64,000 nt of DNA from Peptostreptococcus canis. GTDB taxonomy: Bacteria; Bacillota; Clostridia; Peptostreptococcales; Peptostreptococcaceae. The translations under genes were made by a program, and so were the position numbers. Location: the NCBI RefSeq assembly GCF_014229965.1, contig NZ_JABGBW010000003.1, positions 62,001-126,000 of the forward strand, in the 5' to 3' direction. Every line of letters begins with the position of its first letter. Positions within the stretch are counted from its first letter, which is position 1. Shown piece by piece: positions 1-11,444 of the stretch. The notes beneath the pieces were generated by a model. It was not told where the DNA came from. It was given only the letters and a program-made list of their open reading frames with translations, and searched no databases.

Positions 1-484
1 ATGGCTGACCGGTTCTTTCCGATAAAATTTTATTTAATTTTTCTTTAGTCTTTAATAAATATTTTGTATGTATCTCTACATCAGTCGCTTGACCTCTTGA
101 GCCACCAAGTGGTTGATGAATCATTATTGTACTATTAGGCAATGCAAATCTTTTTCCCTTAGCTCCTGCAGCAAGCAAAAAAGCCCCCATAGATGCAGCC
201 ATTCCTATACAAATTGTACTTACATCCGCTTTTATATATTGCATAGTATCATATATAGCCATTCCGGCTGTAACACTTCCACCTGGAGAATTTATATATA
301 AATGTATATCTTTATCCGGATCATCCGCCTCTAAAAATAACATCTGTGCAACCACTAGGCTTGCAGTGGTATCATTCACTTCATCTCCTAAAAATATTAT
401 TCTGTCCTTAAGAAGTCTTGAGTAAATATCATATGATCTTTCACCCCTACCATCCTGTTCTACAACATAAGGTACTAACGCCAT
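1..484 (-). CDS. clpP: ATP-dependent Clp protease proteolytic subunit ClpP (3' end cut by window)
   Basis: I translated this by hand on the minus strand: it begins [19 protein letters not shown] and stays open to the window edge, giving 161 residues, so roughly the last 30 of a normal ClpP are missing. The serine-protease core is clear: the oxyanion-loop INSPGGSV, the nucleophile Ser98 in GMAASMGAF and the catalytic His123 in MIHQP. ClpP assembles as a tetradecameric barrel that degrades proteins fed by ClpX or ClpA/C ATPases in the cytoplasm. The ATG at 484 follows a GGAGG (491-495) by six bases. It lies downstream of tig on the same strand, the usual tig-clpP(-clpX) order. Identification is very secure; only the C-terminus is unseen. 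Confidence 0.96.
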   Translation of the reverse strand, partial: MALVPYVVEQDGRGERSYDIYSRLLKDRIIFLGDEVNDTTASLVVAQMLFLEADDPDKDIHLYINSPGGSVTAGMAIYDTMQYIKADVSTICIGMAASMGAFLLAAGAKGKRFALPNSTIMIHQPLGGSRGQATDVEIHTKYLLKTKEKLNKILSERTGQP

Positions 485-512
485 AATATTCCTCCTTTTC
501 TCTATTTTAGAT

Positions 513-621
513 AAGGGGCTGACTATAAGTCAAAAATTTCTTTTATCAAAATTAGTACCACTGAAAATGGAAACTTTTATATTGATAAATATAAAAACAC
601 CGACTTTTGAGTCATCCCCTT
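513..621 (-). other. Long-range inverted repeat in the tig-clpP intergenic region
   Basis: AAGGGGCTGACT at 513-524 can pair with AGTCATCCCCTT at 610-621, with one mismatch, closing a loop of about 85 bases between the tig stop and the clpP ribosome binding site. No T-run follows on the minus strand, so it does not look like a normal intrinsic terminator. It could be an RNA processing or stability element in a tig-clpP transcript, or part of a clpP leader. Confidence 0.4.
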
Positions 622-634
622 TTTAAATCACTTT

Positions 635-1918
635 TTATTTAAGGTTGGCTTTTTCTAATAGAAGATCAATTGCTTTCTCATTTTTCAATCTTCCTGAAAT
701 ACTTTCTTTTTCTGCTTCACCAATAGATTCTTTTATTCTTTCTACATCTATCTGGTACATATTAGCCATCTTTTCAATATCTTTGTCTATATCTTCTTCT
801 GTTACTTCTATATTTTCTAATTCTACTATTTTCTCAATTACTAAAGAGTTCTTAACTATAGATTTAGCCTCATCTCTTTTAGAATCTCTCAATTCTTCAA
901 TAGATTGACCGGATAATTCCATAAACTTATCTAAAGACCAGCCCTGGTAACTCAATTGCATATTGATTTCTTCCAATTGTCTGTCTAATTGATATTCAAT
1001 CATTGACTCAGGTATATCTATTTCAACACCTTCAGCTACTTTTTCAATCACTTTATTTTTCATTTCATTTTCAGATTCTTCATCTGCTTTTTTCTGAAGA
1101 TTCTTCTTAATATCTTCTTTTAATTCTGCAAGTGATTCAAATTCGGTAGTATCCTTTGCAAAGTCATCATCAAGTTCAGGCAGTTCTTTTACCTTTACTT
1201 CATTTATTTTAACCTTAAATACAACCGGCTTTCCTGCAAGTTCTTCCGTTGGATAATCCTCTGGGAAAGTAACATTTACATCGAATTCATCACCTACTGA
1301 TTTACCAATTATTTGCTCTTCAAATCCCGGTATAAAAGTTCCGGAACCTATTTCTAATGAGTATCCTTCAGAAGTTCCACCATCAAATGCAACTCCATCT
1401 AAAGTACCTGCAAAATCAATAACTGCGATGTTTCCATTTTCAACCGGTCTTTCAACACTTACCATTCTTGACTGCTTTTCAAGAAGGGCTTTTAGTTCGG
1501 CATCTATATCTTCATCAGATATTATTTTTTCTACTTTATCTAACTCTACTCCAAAATAATTTTCTACAGTGAATTCCGGTTTAACATCAACCACTGCAAC
1601 CATTACTATTGAACCATCTTCATTTATATCCTTTATATCCATTTCCGGCTGAGATACTGCAGCTAAATTTAATTCTTCAACTGCATCAGGATATACTTCC
1701 GGCAATACTATATCTAAAGCATCATTAAAAAATACACCCTTTCCGTAGTTTAATTCTATAATCTTTCTAGGTGCTTTACCTTTTCTAAATCCTGGAATAT
1801 TATATCTTGATTTAGTTTTTTTATACGCCTTATCTATAGCCTTTTCAAATTCTGCAGCTTCAATTACTATTTCGAAAGTTACAGAATTGCCATCTTTCTT
1901 AATAAATTCTGGTTTCAT
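635..1918 (-). CDS. tig: Trigger factor (ribosome-associated chaperone and peptidyl-prolyl isomerase)
   Basis: This 427-residue protein has the full trigger factor architecture. The N-terminal ribosome-binding domain carries the signature GFRKGKAP (43-50), which docks at the exit tunnel. A central FKBP-type isomerase domain spans about 150-240 (VIDFAGTLDGVAFDGG...), and a long helical C-terminal chaperone domain follows. Length matches the family (about 430). The ATG is preceded by GGAGG (1925-1929). A TATAAT on the minus strand (1992-1997) lies a suitable distance upstream as a possible -10 box. It sits just upstream of clpP, as in many Firmicutes, coupling folding of nascent chains to quality control. 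No oddities seen. Confidence 0.97.
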   Translation of the reverse strand: MKPEFIKKDGNSVTFEIVIEAAEFEKAIDKAYKKTKSRYNIPGFRKGKAPRKIIELNYGKGVFFNDALDIVLPEVYPDAVEELNLAAVSQPEMDIKDINEDGSIVMVAVVDVKPEFTVENYFGVELDKVEKIISDEDIDAELKALLEKQSRMVSVERPVENGNIAVIDFAGTLDGVAFDGGTSEGYSLEIGSGTFIPGFEEQIIGKSVGDEFDVNVTFPEDYPTEELAGKPVVFKVKINEVKVKELPELDDDFAKDTTEFESLAELKEDIKKNLQKKADEESENEMKNKVIEKVAEGVEIDIPESMIEYQLDRQLEEINMQLSYQGWSLDKFMELSGQSIEELRDSKRDEAKSIVKNSLVIEKIVELENIEVTEEDIDKDIEKMANMYQIDVERIKESIGEAEKESISGRLKNEKAIDLLLEKANLK

Positions 1919-2051
1919 AAAAATCCTCCTACTATTATTTTCGTACTTTATAAATTATCGATTAAATTTATAAGCATATTTTAACATACTAATTATACTA
2001 TAAAATACGTATTATTGCACGTCTTTTAATAAAAAAATTACCAATACCAGC

Positions 2052-2532
2052 CTATAGGAATCTATATTCAAAGTCGTAAACTCCATTTTTTATATTCATA
2101 ATAACATAACTTTGATCTATACCATCTCTTGGAAGTGATAGACTTCCGGGGTTAATTAACTGTATTCCATCAATTATTCTATTCTCTTTCTTATGCGTAT
2201 GTCCAAATATGACTATATTTACAGATTTAGATTTTGCATAATCCACCAAAAATTCAATGCCGTATTTTACTCTATGTCTATGACCATGAGTAAGTAATAT
2301 TTTTATACCCTCTAATTCAAAAATTAACTCTTCCTCCACATTGTCAAAATCACAATTTCCTGCAACTGCTATAGAATTTTTCACAGACGTTCGACAAATA
2401 AACAGAATCCCTAAAATTATCACCGGCATGTATTATCATATCTACATTTTCTTTAATGTACGGAACTAATTTATCCATATTATTTTTTGCCCTGTGTGTA
2501 TCTGATAATATTATCACCTTCATTGGAATCAT
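2052..2532 (-). pseudogene. YfcE/MJ0936-type metallophosphodiesterase, broken by a frameshift
   Basis: Two overlapping reading frames make one calcineurin-like phosphodiesterase. The first (2532 leftwards) gives MKVIILSDTH and IIHAGDNFRDSVYL, with the metal-binding D-x-H and GDN motifs. The second (to 2052) gives AVAGNCD, LLTHGH, FGHTHK and NPGSLSLPR. Together they cover the whole 155-residue family. The frames must be joined near a run of five T (2377-2381; five A in the mRNA); four or seven bases there would restore one frame. So this is either a real one-base indel, a sequencing error, or a site read by slippage. The start ATG overlaps the stop of the upstream rph/rdgB fusion by four bases, so the gene is translationally coupled. 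Confidence is high for the family, moderate for calling it a pseudogene. Confidence 0.8.
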
Positions 2533-3983
2533 ATCATCCTTTCTTCAAGTATATCCTTAAGTTTTAATTTCATCTCTTCTAAAGATCTTCCTCTATGACT
2601 TAAACCATTTTTTATTTCCGAAGAAAGTTCACCAAATGTATGTTCATATCCTTCCGGAATAAACATACAGTCATATCCAAATCCATTTTCTCCCCTTTCT
2701 TCAAGGGCTATTTTCCCCTCTACCTTTCCTCTGGAAAGCATTTCTTTTCCATCTGGAAAAACTACTGCAATTGCACAGACAAATCTTGCCGTTCTTTCTT
2801 CAAACGGAATTCCCTTTAGTTCTTCAAACATCTTGGCTCTATTTTCTTCATCAGTGGCATTTTCACCCGCATATCTCGCAGAATAAACTCCCGGCCTTTT
2901 ATTTAAAGCATCCACTTCTATACCACTGTCATCTCCAATAGCTATTTTACCTGTTTTTCTTGCAATTGTTCTGGCTTTAATAAAAGCATTATGTTCAAAT
3001 GTTTTTCCATTTTCTATAATTTCTATCCCATCCAAACCTACATCTTTAAGCGACTTAATATCAAAGTTCAAATCGGCTACCATATCTCTTATTTCTTTTA
3101 ATTTATGAGTATTTCCCGTAGCTATAACCGCTTCTCTTTCATATTCACATCCAATTATGCTGTCAGCAACTTCTCCTAAAATATCCCTTTGAATTCTCAT
3201 CAATTCTCTGTTTCCTTTTTCCGCATATTCAATAATTTTGGAAAACTCATCTTTAGTAAAAGGCCTTTCTTCTCCGGTTCCTTGTAATTCAATAAATTCA
3301 CCTTTATTGTTCATAACGACATTTGTATCTACTTCTGCATTAGAATCTTCATCATAACATATATCTAATAGAACTTCACCATTTACAATTCCTACACTTA
3401 CTGCTGACATCATAGAATTCATAGGCATACTTTTTATTTCGCCATTTTTTACAAGAGTGAATAAAGCATCGGCTATTGCCACAAAAGCTCCTGTAATTGA
3501 TGCTGTTCTGGTACCTCCATCAGCCTGAATAACATCGCAATCTATCCAGATAGTCCTTTCCCCTAATAAAGACAGGTTTACAACAGATCTGACGGCTCTG
3601 CCTATTAATCTCTGTATTTCCTGGCTTCTTCCATCCACTTTGCCATTATTGACATCTCTTCTCTTTCTTGTGGCAGTTGCACTCGGAAGCATTGAATATT
3701 CAGCACTTATCCATCCTTCTCCGGTTCCCTTTATAAATGGTGGTACCGATTCATCTACAAAGGCTGTACATATAACCTTAGTATTGCCGACTTCAATCAA
3801 AACCGATCCTTGAGCATATTTTGTAAAATTTCTGGTTATTTTTATATTTCTTATCTCATCATTTCTTCTTCCATCAATTCTAAGCATATCTTTATCAATA
3901 TTTATATTATTTTCTAACTTAATTTCTTTTTCTGTTTCAATTTTTGTTTTAACGTCGATTTTATCTTCTACATTTATGCTCAT
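2529..3983 (-). CDS. Bifunctional RNase PH / XTP-dITP diphosphatase fusion
   Basis: The 484-residue protein joins two normally separate enzymes. Residues about 34-275 are RNase PH, a phosphate-dependent 3'-5' exoribonuclease that trims tRNA 3' ends. It shows RNxxTKYAQGSVLIEVGNTKVICTA-type sequence, the RRDVNNGKVDGRSQEIQRLIGR segment and the QADGGTRTASI active-site region. Residues about 286-480 are RdgB/HAM1, which hydrolyses XTP, dITP and ITP to monophosphates. They show ATGNTHKLKEI, GDDSGIEVDAL, RPGVYSARYAG and a final SHRGRSLE. The first 33 residues are a charged extension of unknown role. The start follows AAGGAG. Such fusions are known in some Firmicutes. It overlaps the phosphodiesterase gene by four bases. 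Confidence 0.93.
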   Translation of the reverse strand: MSINVEDKIDVKTKIETEKEIKLENNINIDKDMLRIDGRRNDEIRNIKITRNFTKYAQGSVLIEVGNTKVICTAFVDESVPPFIKGTGEGWISAEYSMLPSATATRKRRDVNNGKVDGRSQEIQRLIGRAVRSVVNLSLLGERTIWIDCDVIQADGGTRTASITGAFVAIADALFTLVKNGEIKSMPMNSMMSAVSVGIVNGEVLLDICYDEDSNAEVDTNVVMNNKGEFIELQGTGEERPFTKDEFSKIIEYAEKGNRELMRIQRDILGEVADSIIGCEYEREAVIATGNTHKLKEIRDMVADLNFDIKSLKDVGLDGIEIIENGKTFEHNAFIKARTIARKTGKIAIGDDSGIEVDALNKRPGVYSARYAGENATDEENRAKMFEELKGIPFEERTARFVCAIAVVFPDGKEMLSRGKVEGKIALEERGENGFGYDCMFIPEGYEHTFGELSSEIKNGLSHRGRSLEEMKLKLKDILEERMI

Positions 3984-3993
3984 TATATTCTCC

Positions 3994-6126
<2,133 letters not shown>

Positions 6127-6227
6127 TTAATACTCCAAATTTATTATTTATATCTAGTATAATACACTTAAAACCTTAATTATTATTTTATCATATATCA
6201 TATTACTTTTCATTGCTACTTTTATTG

Positions 6228-6260
6228 ACATAAAAAGAAAAAGGGAGATGCATTTCTCCC
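6228..6260 (-). terminator. Intrinsic terminator after the Bcp peroxiredoxin gene
   Basis: On the minus strand a GGGAGA/TCTCCC stem (6243-6260) with a small loop is followed directly by a run rich in T (TTTTTCTTTTT). It sits about 25 bases past the stop of the peroxiredoxin gene and ends that transcript before ligA. Confidence 0.85.
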
Positions 6261-6285
6261 AGTTTTCATATATTATATTAAATTC

Positions 6286-6750
6286 TTATTTCAGAAAATC
6301 ACTTTTCAATATATCTTCGGCATTTGTAGACGTCTTTAATCTCTTTCCATCCATTATATCCACTATTATTCCATCTTCATTAATTAAAAATGTAGTCCTT
6401 ACTACACCCATATATGATTTTCCGTACATCTTTTTCTCTTTCCATATCCCATACTTTTGAATGACTTCAGTTTCAGGATCCGATAATAATATAAAAGGCA
6501 ATTCGTGCTTACTTGCAAAGTTAATATGTGATTTTATACTATCCTTACTTACGCCAATTACCACTGCACCTTTTTCTATGAAATGAGGATAATTATCTCT
6601 GAAATTACAAGCCTGTTTTGTACAGCCGGATGTATTATCCTTAGGATAAAAATACAATACAACTTTCTTCCCTTTAAAATCGGACAAACTTATTTTATTG
6701 CCGTCTTTATCTTCCAAAGTAAAATCTAACGCTTTATCTCCTATATTCAT
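6286..6750 (-). CDS. bcp: Thiol peroxidase of the Bcp/PrxQ family
   Basis: A 154-residue AhpC/TSA-type peroxiredoxin that reduces hydrogen peroxide and organic peroxides in the cytoplasm, using thioredoxin. The peroxidatic Cys43 sits in the DNTSGCTKQACNFRD motif and the resolving Cys48 is five residues later, the atypical two-cysteine pattern of Bcp/PrxQ. Other family marks are the N-terminal GDKALDFTLEDKDG, the VVLYFYPKD strand and the late VVRTTFLINEDG. Length is normal. A strong AGGAGG precedes the ATG. It is a single-gene unit with its own terminator, and fits an anaerobe coping with oxygen exposure. Confidence 0.95.
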   Translation of the reverse strand: MNIGDKALDFTLEDKDGNKISLSDFKGKKVVLYFYPKDNTSGCTKQACNFRDNYPHFIEKGAVVIGVSKDSIKSHINFASKHELPFILLSDPETEVIQKYGIWKEKKMYGKSYMGVVRTTFLINEDGIIVDIMDGKRLKTSTNAEDILKSDFLK

Positions 6751-6903
6751 AATCTACCTCCTAATCATCTTTTTCCGATTTAACTACTCTACTATAAGAA
6801 TACCACTTTTCAGATATTTCAAACCTCATTAAAACATTTTTTATTCTATGCTCATAAATATCAAAAACAAAATATCAGATGTATATAAATCATCCTCCTC
6901 TAT

Positions 6904-6938
6904 TACAAAAGAGCCCATACTAATAGTATAAGCTCTTA
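6904..6938 (-). terminator. Intrinsic terminator after the YebC/83-residue gene pair
   Basis: Minus-strand AAGAGC (read from 6937) pairs with GCTCTT (to 6908) around an inner TATAC/GTATG stem, then TTTTGT follows. It lies a few bases beyond the stop at 6944 and likely ends the yebC transcript. Confidence 0.7.
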
Positions 6939-6943
6939 AATCT

Positions 6944-7195
6944 CTATTCTTCTTTTTGCATATAAAACTCTTCATAAAGAGCTTCACACATTTCAACCGG
7001 AGATGCTTCCGGAATATATGGAGCTTTATAAGTTTTAATATAAAGTATTACAGGCCCACTTGCCTTATATACATCTACTTCAATTATATTTTCTCCATTT
7101 TCTTCCAACTCTCTATAATTGAATGCAAAAGTTCCTATATTATATACTTCTAAATTCGATTTGGTTACATTGAATTCCACACCCAAGTTTTCCAT
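6944..7195 (-). CDS. Unrecognised 83-residue protein downstream of the YebC gene
   Basis: I do not recognise this small acidic soluble protein. It has no signal peptide, membrane segment or cysteine cluster; the only cysteine is near the C-terminus (EMCEALYEEFYM). Predicted strands alternate (NIIEVDVYK, PVILYIKTYK) before a C-terminal helix, suggesting a small alpha/beta fold. It follows the YebC-type gene by 21 bases and precedes a terminator, so it is probably co-transcribed. The ribosome binding site is weak. The clean reading frame, the position and normal codon use argue that it is real. Confidence 0.6.
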   Translation of the reverse strand: MENLGVEFNVTKSNLEVYNIGTFAFNYRELEENGENIIEVDVYKASGPVILYIKTYKAPYIPEASPVEMCEALYEEFYMQKEE

Positions 7196-7216
7196 AATAC
7201 ACCACTTTCTAAAATA

Positions 7217-7939
7217 CTAAGCTTCCGGTAATTCCCAGTTGTGATGAACATTTTGCACATCATCATCAGCCTCTAACATATCCAATAATTTTTCCATTGA
7301 TTTTATTTGTCCATCTTCATCAAGGGCTGTCATAGTCTGTGAGATAAGTTTTACATCTGCAAATATAAACTTATACCCCTTTTCTTCCAATCCTTCTCTT
7401 ACAGAAGTATAATCCTCCGGTGCCGTTATTATTTCAAACCCTCCGTCATCCGGAATAAAATCTTCGGCTCCTAAATCTAGAGCATCTTCCATTAACTGTT
7501 CTTCTTCTGCATCATCACTGGAAATAAATATCTGACCTTTTCTATCAAACATAAAAGATACACATCCTTGAGTACCTAAATTACCATTGTTTTTATCAAA
7601 ATAATATCTGACATTACCCGCCGTTCTATTCTTATTATCTGTAAGAGTTTCAACAATAACTGCTACTCCACCAGGTCCATATCCTTCATAAACTATTGAT
7701 TCATAGTTTTCACCTTCGCCACTACCGATTCCTTTTTTAATAGCCCTATCGATATTATCATTAGGCATATTATCTGATTTAGCTTTGACTATTGCAGCTT
7801 TTAATGCTGCATTGTATTCTGGATCTCCTCCGCCTTCTTTTGCTGCAACTGAAATAGCTCTTGCATGCTTTGTAAATACATTTGCTCTGGCTGCATCCTG
7901 TTTTCCTTTTCTAGCTTCGATATTGTGTATACGACCCAT
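7217..7939 (-). CDS. YebC/PmpR/TACO1-family protein
   Basis: At 240 residues this matches the YebC family in full length. The N-terminus [19 protein letters not shown] is the clostridial variant of the family start (others begin MSGHSKW). [50 protein letters not shown] and a C-terminal HNWELPE are all diagnostic. Members were first described as DNA-binding transcriptional regulators; more recent work on relatives links them to translation of proline-rich stretches on the ribosome. Which role applies here cannot be read from sequence. AAGGAG precedes the ATG. It heads a two-gene unit with the 83-residue protein. Confidence 0.93.
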   Translation of the reverse strand: MGRIHNIEARKGKQDAARANVFTKHARAISVAAKEGGGDPEYNAALKAAIVKAKSDNMPNDNIDRAIKKGIGSGEGENYESIVYEGYGPGGVAVIVETLTDNKNRTAGNVRYYFDKNNGNLGTQGCVSFMFDRKGQIFISSDDAEEEQLMEDALDLGAEDFIPDDGGFEIITAPEDYTSVREGLEEKGYKFIFADVKLISQTMTALDEDGQIKSMEKLLDMLEADDDVQNVHHNWELPEA

Positions 7940-8141
7940 CGTTTCATCTCCTTTATTTATTTATAAATACATAATAAATGCTGTTATACAATGCTTACAC
8001 TATACAACATTTGATTATATCACAAATTATATTAATTTAAAACACATCTCCATTAAATAATTTGTTTCAAAACTTAGTGTTATATGTACAGTTAATACAC
8101 ATTTTAGAAATAAAAAATACTGCCTGTAGTCAAAAATAAAG

Positions 8142-9008
8142 TTAATTTTGAGATGCCTGCTTTGCTATAAATACACCTATAATTGTAATTATCATACCTA
8201 TTATCTCTATTAATGTCAAAGTTTCTCCAACAAACAGGAATGCATAAAAGGATGAAATTCCAATTCCTATTAGAGATATTACTGTCACTAAAGTTGCATT
8301 TAGTTTTCCCAGACACATTGAAACCAATCCCTGCCCCAATATTTGTGAACATATTGCGTACATTAGTATCAATAATATATCTTTAGAACCACTCGGAATG
8401 ACTATTCCTTCACTTGGAAGCATTGTAAGAAATAAAAATACCATAGCGCCAAATGTACATATTAATACAACAGCATTGTTATTAAGCGAATCCCTCACTT
8501 TATAGATAAATAACACATACCCGGAATATGATACTGATGCCAGTATAGCAAGCATGTTACCTATAATAGAAGATTGTCCATTACTTTTTGCAGATGTCAA
8601 TATAACTATTACAACTCCGATAAAAGCTATCACTGCTCCCAGTAAGAACTTTTTCTTTATCTTTTCTTTAAATAAAAAATAAGATAATGGAGAAACTATA
8701 AAGACTGTAAGATTTATTAATAAAGCACTATTTGCAACAGATGTAGAACCTAGTGATAAATTCCAAAATAAAACATCTCCACCCAAACTTAAACCACCTA
8801 AAAATGCCAGTATAAACTGTTTTTTTGTTACGTTCTTCAAACTGGTCCATGTAAATGGCAAAAGTAATATCAAAGTTATCAACATTCTATAAAATCCTTG
8901 ATTAATAGGCGGTACAGAGCATAATTTAACCCATATTGCTGCACTTGATAAAAAACTTATCCCCAATAATTGTATTGCAACATACTTATTTTCATTTTTT
9001 CTGTCCAT
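8142..9008 (-). CDS. EamA/DMT-superfamily transporter
   Basis: A 288-residue protein with ten predicted membrane helices arranged as two EamA repeats of five, typical of drug/metabolite transporters that export amino acids, nucleotides or other small metabolites. Landmarks are SSAAIWVKL near the start, NQGFYRMLITLILLLPF at the end of helix 2, SVANSALLINLTVFIVS and the second-repeat ISLIGIGISSFYAFLFVGE. I chose the ATG at 9008, which has GAGGT seven bases upstream. The frame extends to 9062, but a TATAAT (9054-9059) lies inside that extension and looks like the promoter. Substrate cannot be predicted. Single gene. Confidence 0.88.
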   Translation of the reverse strand: MDRKNENKYVAIQLLGISFLSSAAIWVKLCSVPPINQGFYRMLITLILLLPFTWTSLKNVTKKQFILAFLGGLSLGGDVLFWNLSLGSTSVANSALLINLTVFIVSPLSYFLFKEKIKKKFLLGAVIAFIGVVIVILTSAKSNGQSSIIGNMLAILASVSYSGYVLFIYKVRDSLNNNAVVLICTFGAMVFLFLTMLPSEGIVIPSGSKDILLILMYAICSQILGQGLVSMCLGKLNATLVTVISLIGIGISSFYAFLFVGETLTLIEIIGMIITIIGVFIAKQASQN

Positions 9009-9212
9009 TTCCGCTACCTCACTATTATTCATATTATAATCTTTCAAGTTTACATTATACACGAAAATGGATTAAATATCATTAAAAAATGCCCTATATA
9101 AACTGATTTTTCAAATATATTACACAGATACACTATATATTATACTAATAGACTATAAATAGTATAGTATTAAAAAATAATTTATTATAAGACATTTTAC
9201 TTTTTTTATCGG

Positions 9213-10022
9213 TTATTTACAGGTGCAATTTCCACCGCAGGCACAGCCATTTGGAATTACAAGAGGAACAAATTTTTTAGATATACCATAATTTTTAACT
9301 TTCATAGATTCATAGTCATTTTCATCAAAGTATAAATCTATAATTCCTTCATTTCTATCTATCATTACACTTTTATTATCAGCACCTTTTGTTTTAAGTA
9401 TTTCTATTGTACTTTTTAAAAAATCCTTACTTCCAACAACATAAAAAATGGCATTATTAAAATCCATTTCTTTTAAACCATTTTTTAATTCTTTTCTTCC
9501 TTTGAAATTAATAGTTTTATACTTATCATTTTCTAAAACTTCCAATTCATCCTTATATAGATAGTCACTCGATTTATTGACCACTATATTTGTAATATAA
9601 GGAATACCGCTTTCATCATCTAAAAAAGACTTTATTAATGGCCTCATAGTTGCCATACCTACTCCCATAGATATCAATACAACCGGTCGATTCTCCCTTC
9701 TAAGTTTCATTCTTGAACCATATTCAATTATATGACACAAATCACCTATACAAAATTTCGACATTTTCTTTTTATATTCTGATTCACTGCTATCAAGTCT
9801 GGTCGTTATGCCTATCCTTTTCTCGTAATCCATAGTGAATATCGAAAATTTTCTAATCATCCTATTATCCAATTTACCGTTAACTTTATATCCATCTAGA
9901 GCAACAGAGATATGACTTCCTTCATCCCATTTAAAATCATCCGGCTTTTCTAATAAATAAGTCATTCTATTGCTACCTTCATCAATTATATCTGTTATTT
10001 TAAGTGAAAAAACATTATTCAT
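9213..10022 (-). CDS. FNR-type flavin reductase with a cysteine-rich C-terminal tail
   Basis: The 269-residue protein resembles ferredoxin-NADP reductase-type electron transfer flavoproteins. An N-terminal beta-barrel carries the flavin-binding RKFSIF motif (an R-x-[YF]-S pattern). The nucleotide-binding half starts at VVLISMGVGMATMRPLI and ends with FYVVGSKDFLKSTIEILK. These enzymes move electrons between NAD(P)H and a protein partner. The unusual part is the last ten residues: Cys260, 262, 266 and 268 form a CxCx3CxC tail that is not part of the normal fold and could bind a metal or cluster. AGGAGG precedes the ATG. No neighbour gives a partner, so the substrate is unknown. Confidence 0.82.
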   Translation of the reverse strand: MNNVFSLKITDIIDEGSNRMTYLLEKPDDFKWDEGSHISVALDGYKVNGKLDNRMIRKFSIFTMDYEKRIGITTRLDSSESEYKKKMSKFCIGDLCHIIEYGSRMKLRRENRPVVLISMGVGMATMRPLIKSFLDDESGIPYITNIVVNKSSDYLYKDELEVLENDKYKTINFKGRKELKNGLKEMDFNNAIFYVVGSKDFLKSTIEILKTKGADNKSVMIDRNEGIIDLYFDENDYESMKVKNYGISKKFVPLVIPNGCACGGNCTCK

Positions 10023-10207
10023 TTTTTACTACCTCCTAATCTAGTAATAAATATACCCAATGAATAATGTTTTTCAAACAATTAACTGAACTAACTTATT
10101 ATATTGAATTTTTTCCTGACTTCAATCCTATAAATCAATTCTATAAAAATCAAACATTCCAAAATAAGAAAAATTTTAAATATTTTTTATAAACTTTATT
10201 ATATTTT

Positions 10208-11443
10208 TTACCTATTTTTCACCAATAATATCAAACCTATTCCAAACAGCATGATTAAGCTTAGTACTCCGTTTTTTACATTTCCTGTCAATTGAGTAAT
10301 GATACCTACCAAAGCAGGTCCCATTATTGCGGCAAATTTGCCAAAAATATTGTAAAAACCAAAATATTCATTTGAATTTTCTTTAGGTATTATTTTCGCA
10401 AAATACGATCTGCTTAAAGCCTGAATTCCTCCTTGAGAACTTGCTACCAACATGGATAATATCCAAAATTCCCTTGCAGAAGTCATAAAAAATGCAAATA
10501 CACAAATTATCATATATATTATTATTCCGACAACCAGCATTATTTTTGCCCTGAAAATAGACGTAAGCTTTCCATAGATAATAGCAAATGGAAAAGCCAC
10601 AAATTGAGTAACTAATAATATAACTAATAATGTAGTCGAATCTATTCCCAATGTCGTACCAAAACTAGCCGCCATTCTGATAATAGTATCTACTCCGTCT
10701 ATATAGAAAAAATATGCACATAAAAATATTACCGCTTTTTTGTTTTTCTTTACTCTCTTAAAACTCTCCCTGTATTTGTTAAAAGTTTCAGAAGGCTTGA
10801 ATTTTACATATGGCTTTCCGTGAACCTGTTCTACGTTTTTTAACATCGGTAATGTAAATACAAACCACCATATTGCAGTAATTACGAAAGATATCTTTGT
10901 TGTAAATACCATTCCTAATGGTATTACCCCTTTTTGTACCCCCATAATAAGTCCCATACAGAGAATAAACGGTATTGTACTACCTATATACCCAAAAGCA
11001 AATCCCAGGGAAGAAATTACATCCATCTTACTTTCAATAGTAATATCCGTAATAAAAGAATCATAAAACACATTACTTAAAGAAAAACCTATTAATGATA
11101 TTACATATGTAATCATAAGAGGCATCCACATACCATATGGTATAAATGCGAGTAGCCCTGTAAATACAACCCCTAACATAGAAAATACTGTAAAAAATTT
11201 CTTCTTCATTCCCATATAATCTGCCAAACCACCCATAAGTGGCGACAGACATGCAACAATTAATGATGCAATGGAGTTTGTATATCCCCAATATGATGTT
11301 GCTAATTCTTTAGATAAGCCGACTTCTCCCACCATATTTGTAAAATAAATGGGTAAAATTGTAGACATTATCGTAAGCGCAAATGCAGAGTTCGCCCAAT
11401 CATATAATATCCAGCTTTTTTCTTTTTTAGTTATTTTTAACAC
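10208..11443 (-). CDS. MFS transporter of the UMF1/ATG22-like type
   Basis: A 411-residue membrane protein with about twelve hydrophobic helices. The opening WILYDWANSAFALTIM is the hallmark (DWANSAF) of the UMF1 subgroup of the major facilitator superfamily, related to the fungal vacuolar amino acid exporter Atg22. GGLADYMGMKKK matches the loop 2-3 signature of the superfamily. The substrate in bacteria is not established. Translation starts at a GTG, with GGAGG seven bases upstream inside the end of the preceding gene. The phosphodiesterase stop codon lies only one base away, so the two genes form a tight operon and may act on related compounds. Confidence 0.9.
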   Translation of the reverse strand: MLKITKKEKSWILYDWANSAFALTIMSTILPIYFTNMVGEVGLSKELATSYWGYTNSIASLIVACLSPLMGGLADYMGMKKKFFTVFSMLGVVFTGLLAFIPYGMWMPLMITYVISLIGFSLSNVFYDSFITDITIESKMDVISSLGFAFGYIGSTIPFILCMGLIMGVQKGVIPLGMVFTTKISFVITAIWWFVFTLPMLKNVEQVHGKPYVKFKPSETFNKYRESFKRVKKNKKAVIFLCAYFFYIDGVDTIIRMAASFGTTLGIDSTTLLVILLVTQFVAFPFAIIYGKLTSIFRAKIMLVVGIIIYMIICVFAFFMTSAREFWILSMLVASSQGGIQALSRSYFAKIIPKENSNEYFGFYNIFGKFAAIMGPALVGIITQLTGNVKNGVLSLIMLFGIGLILLVKNR

Positions 11444-11444
11444 C

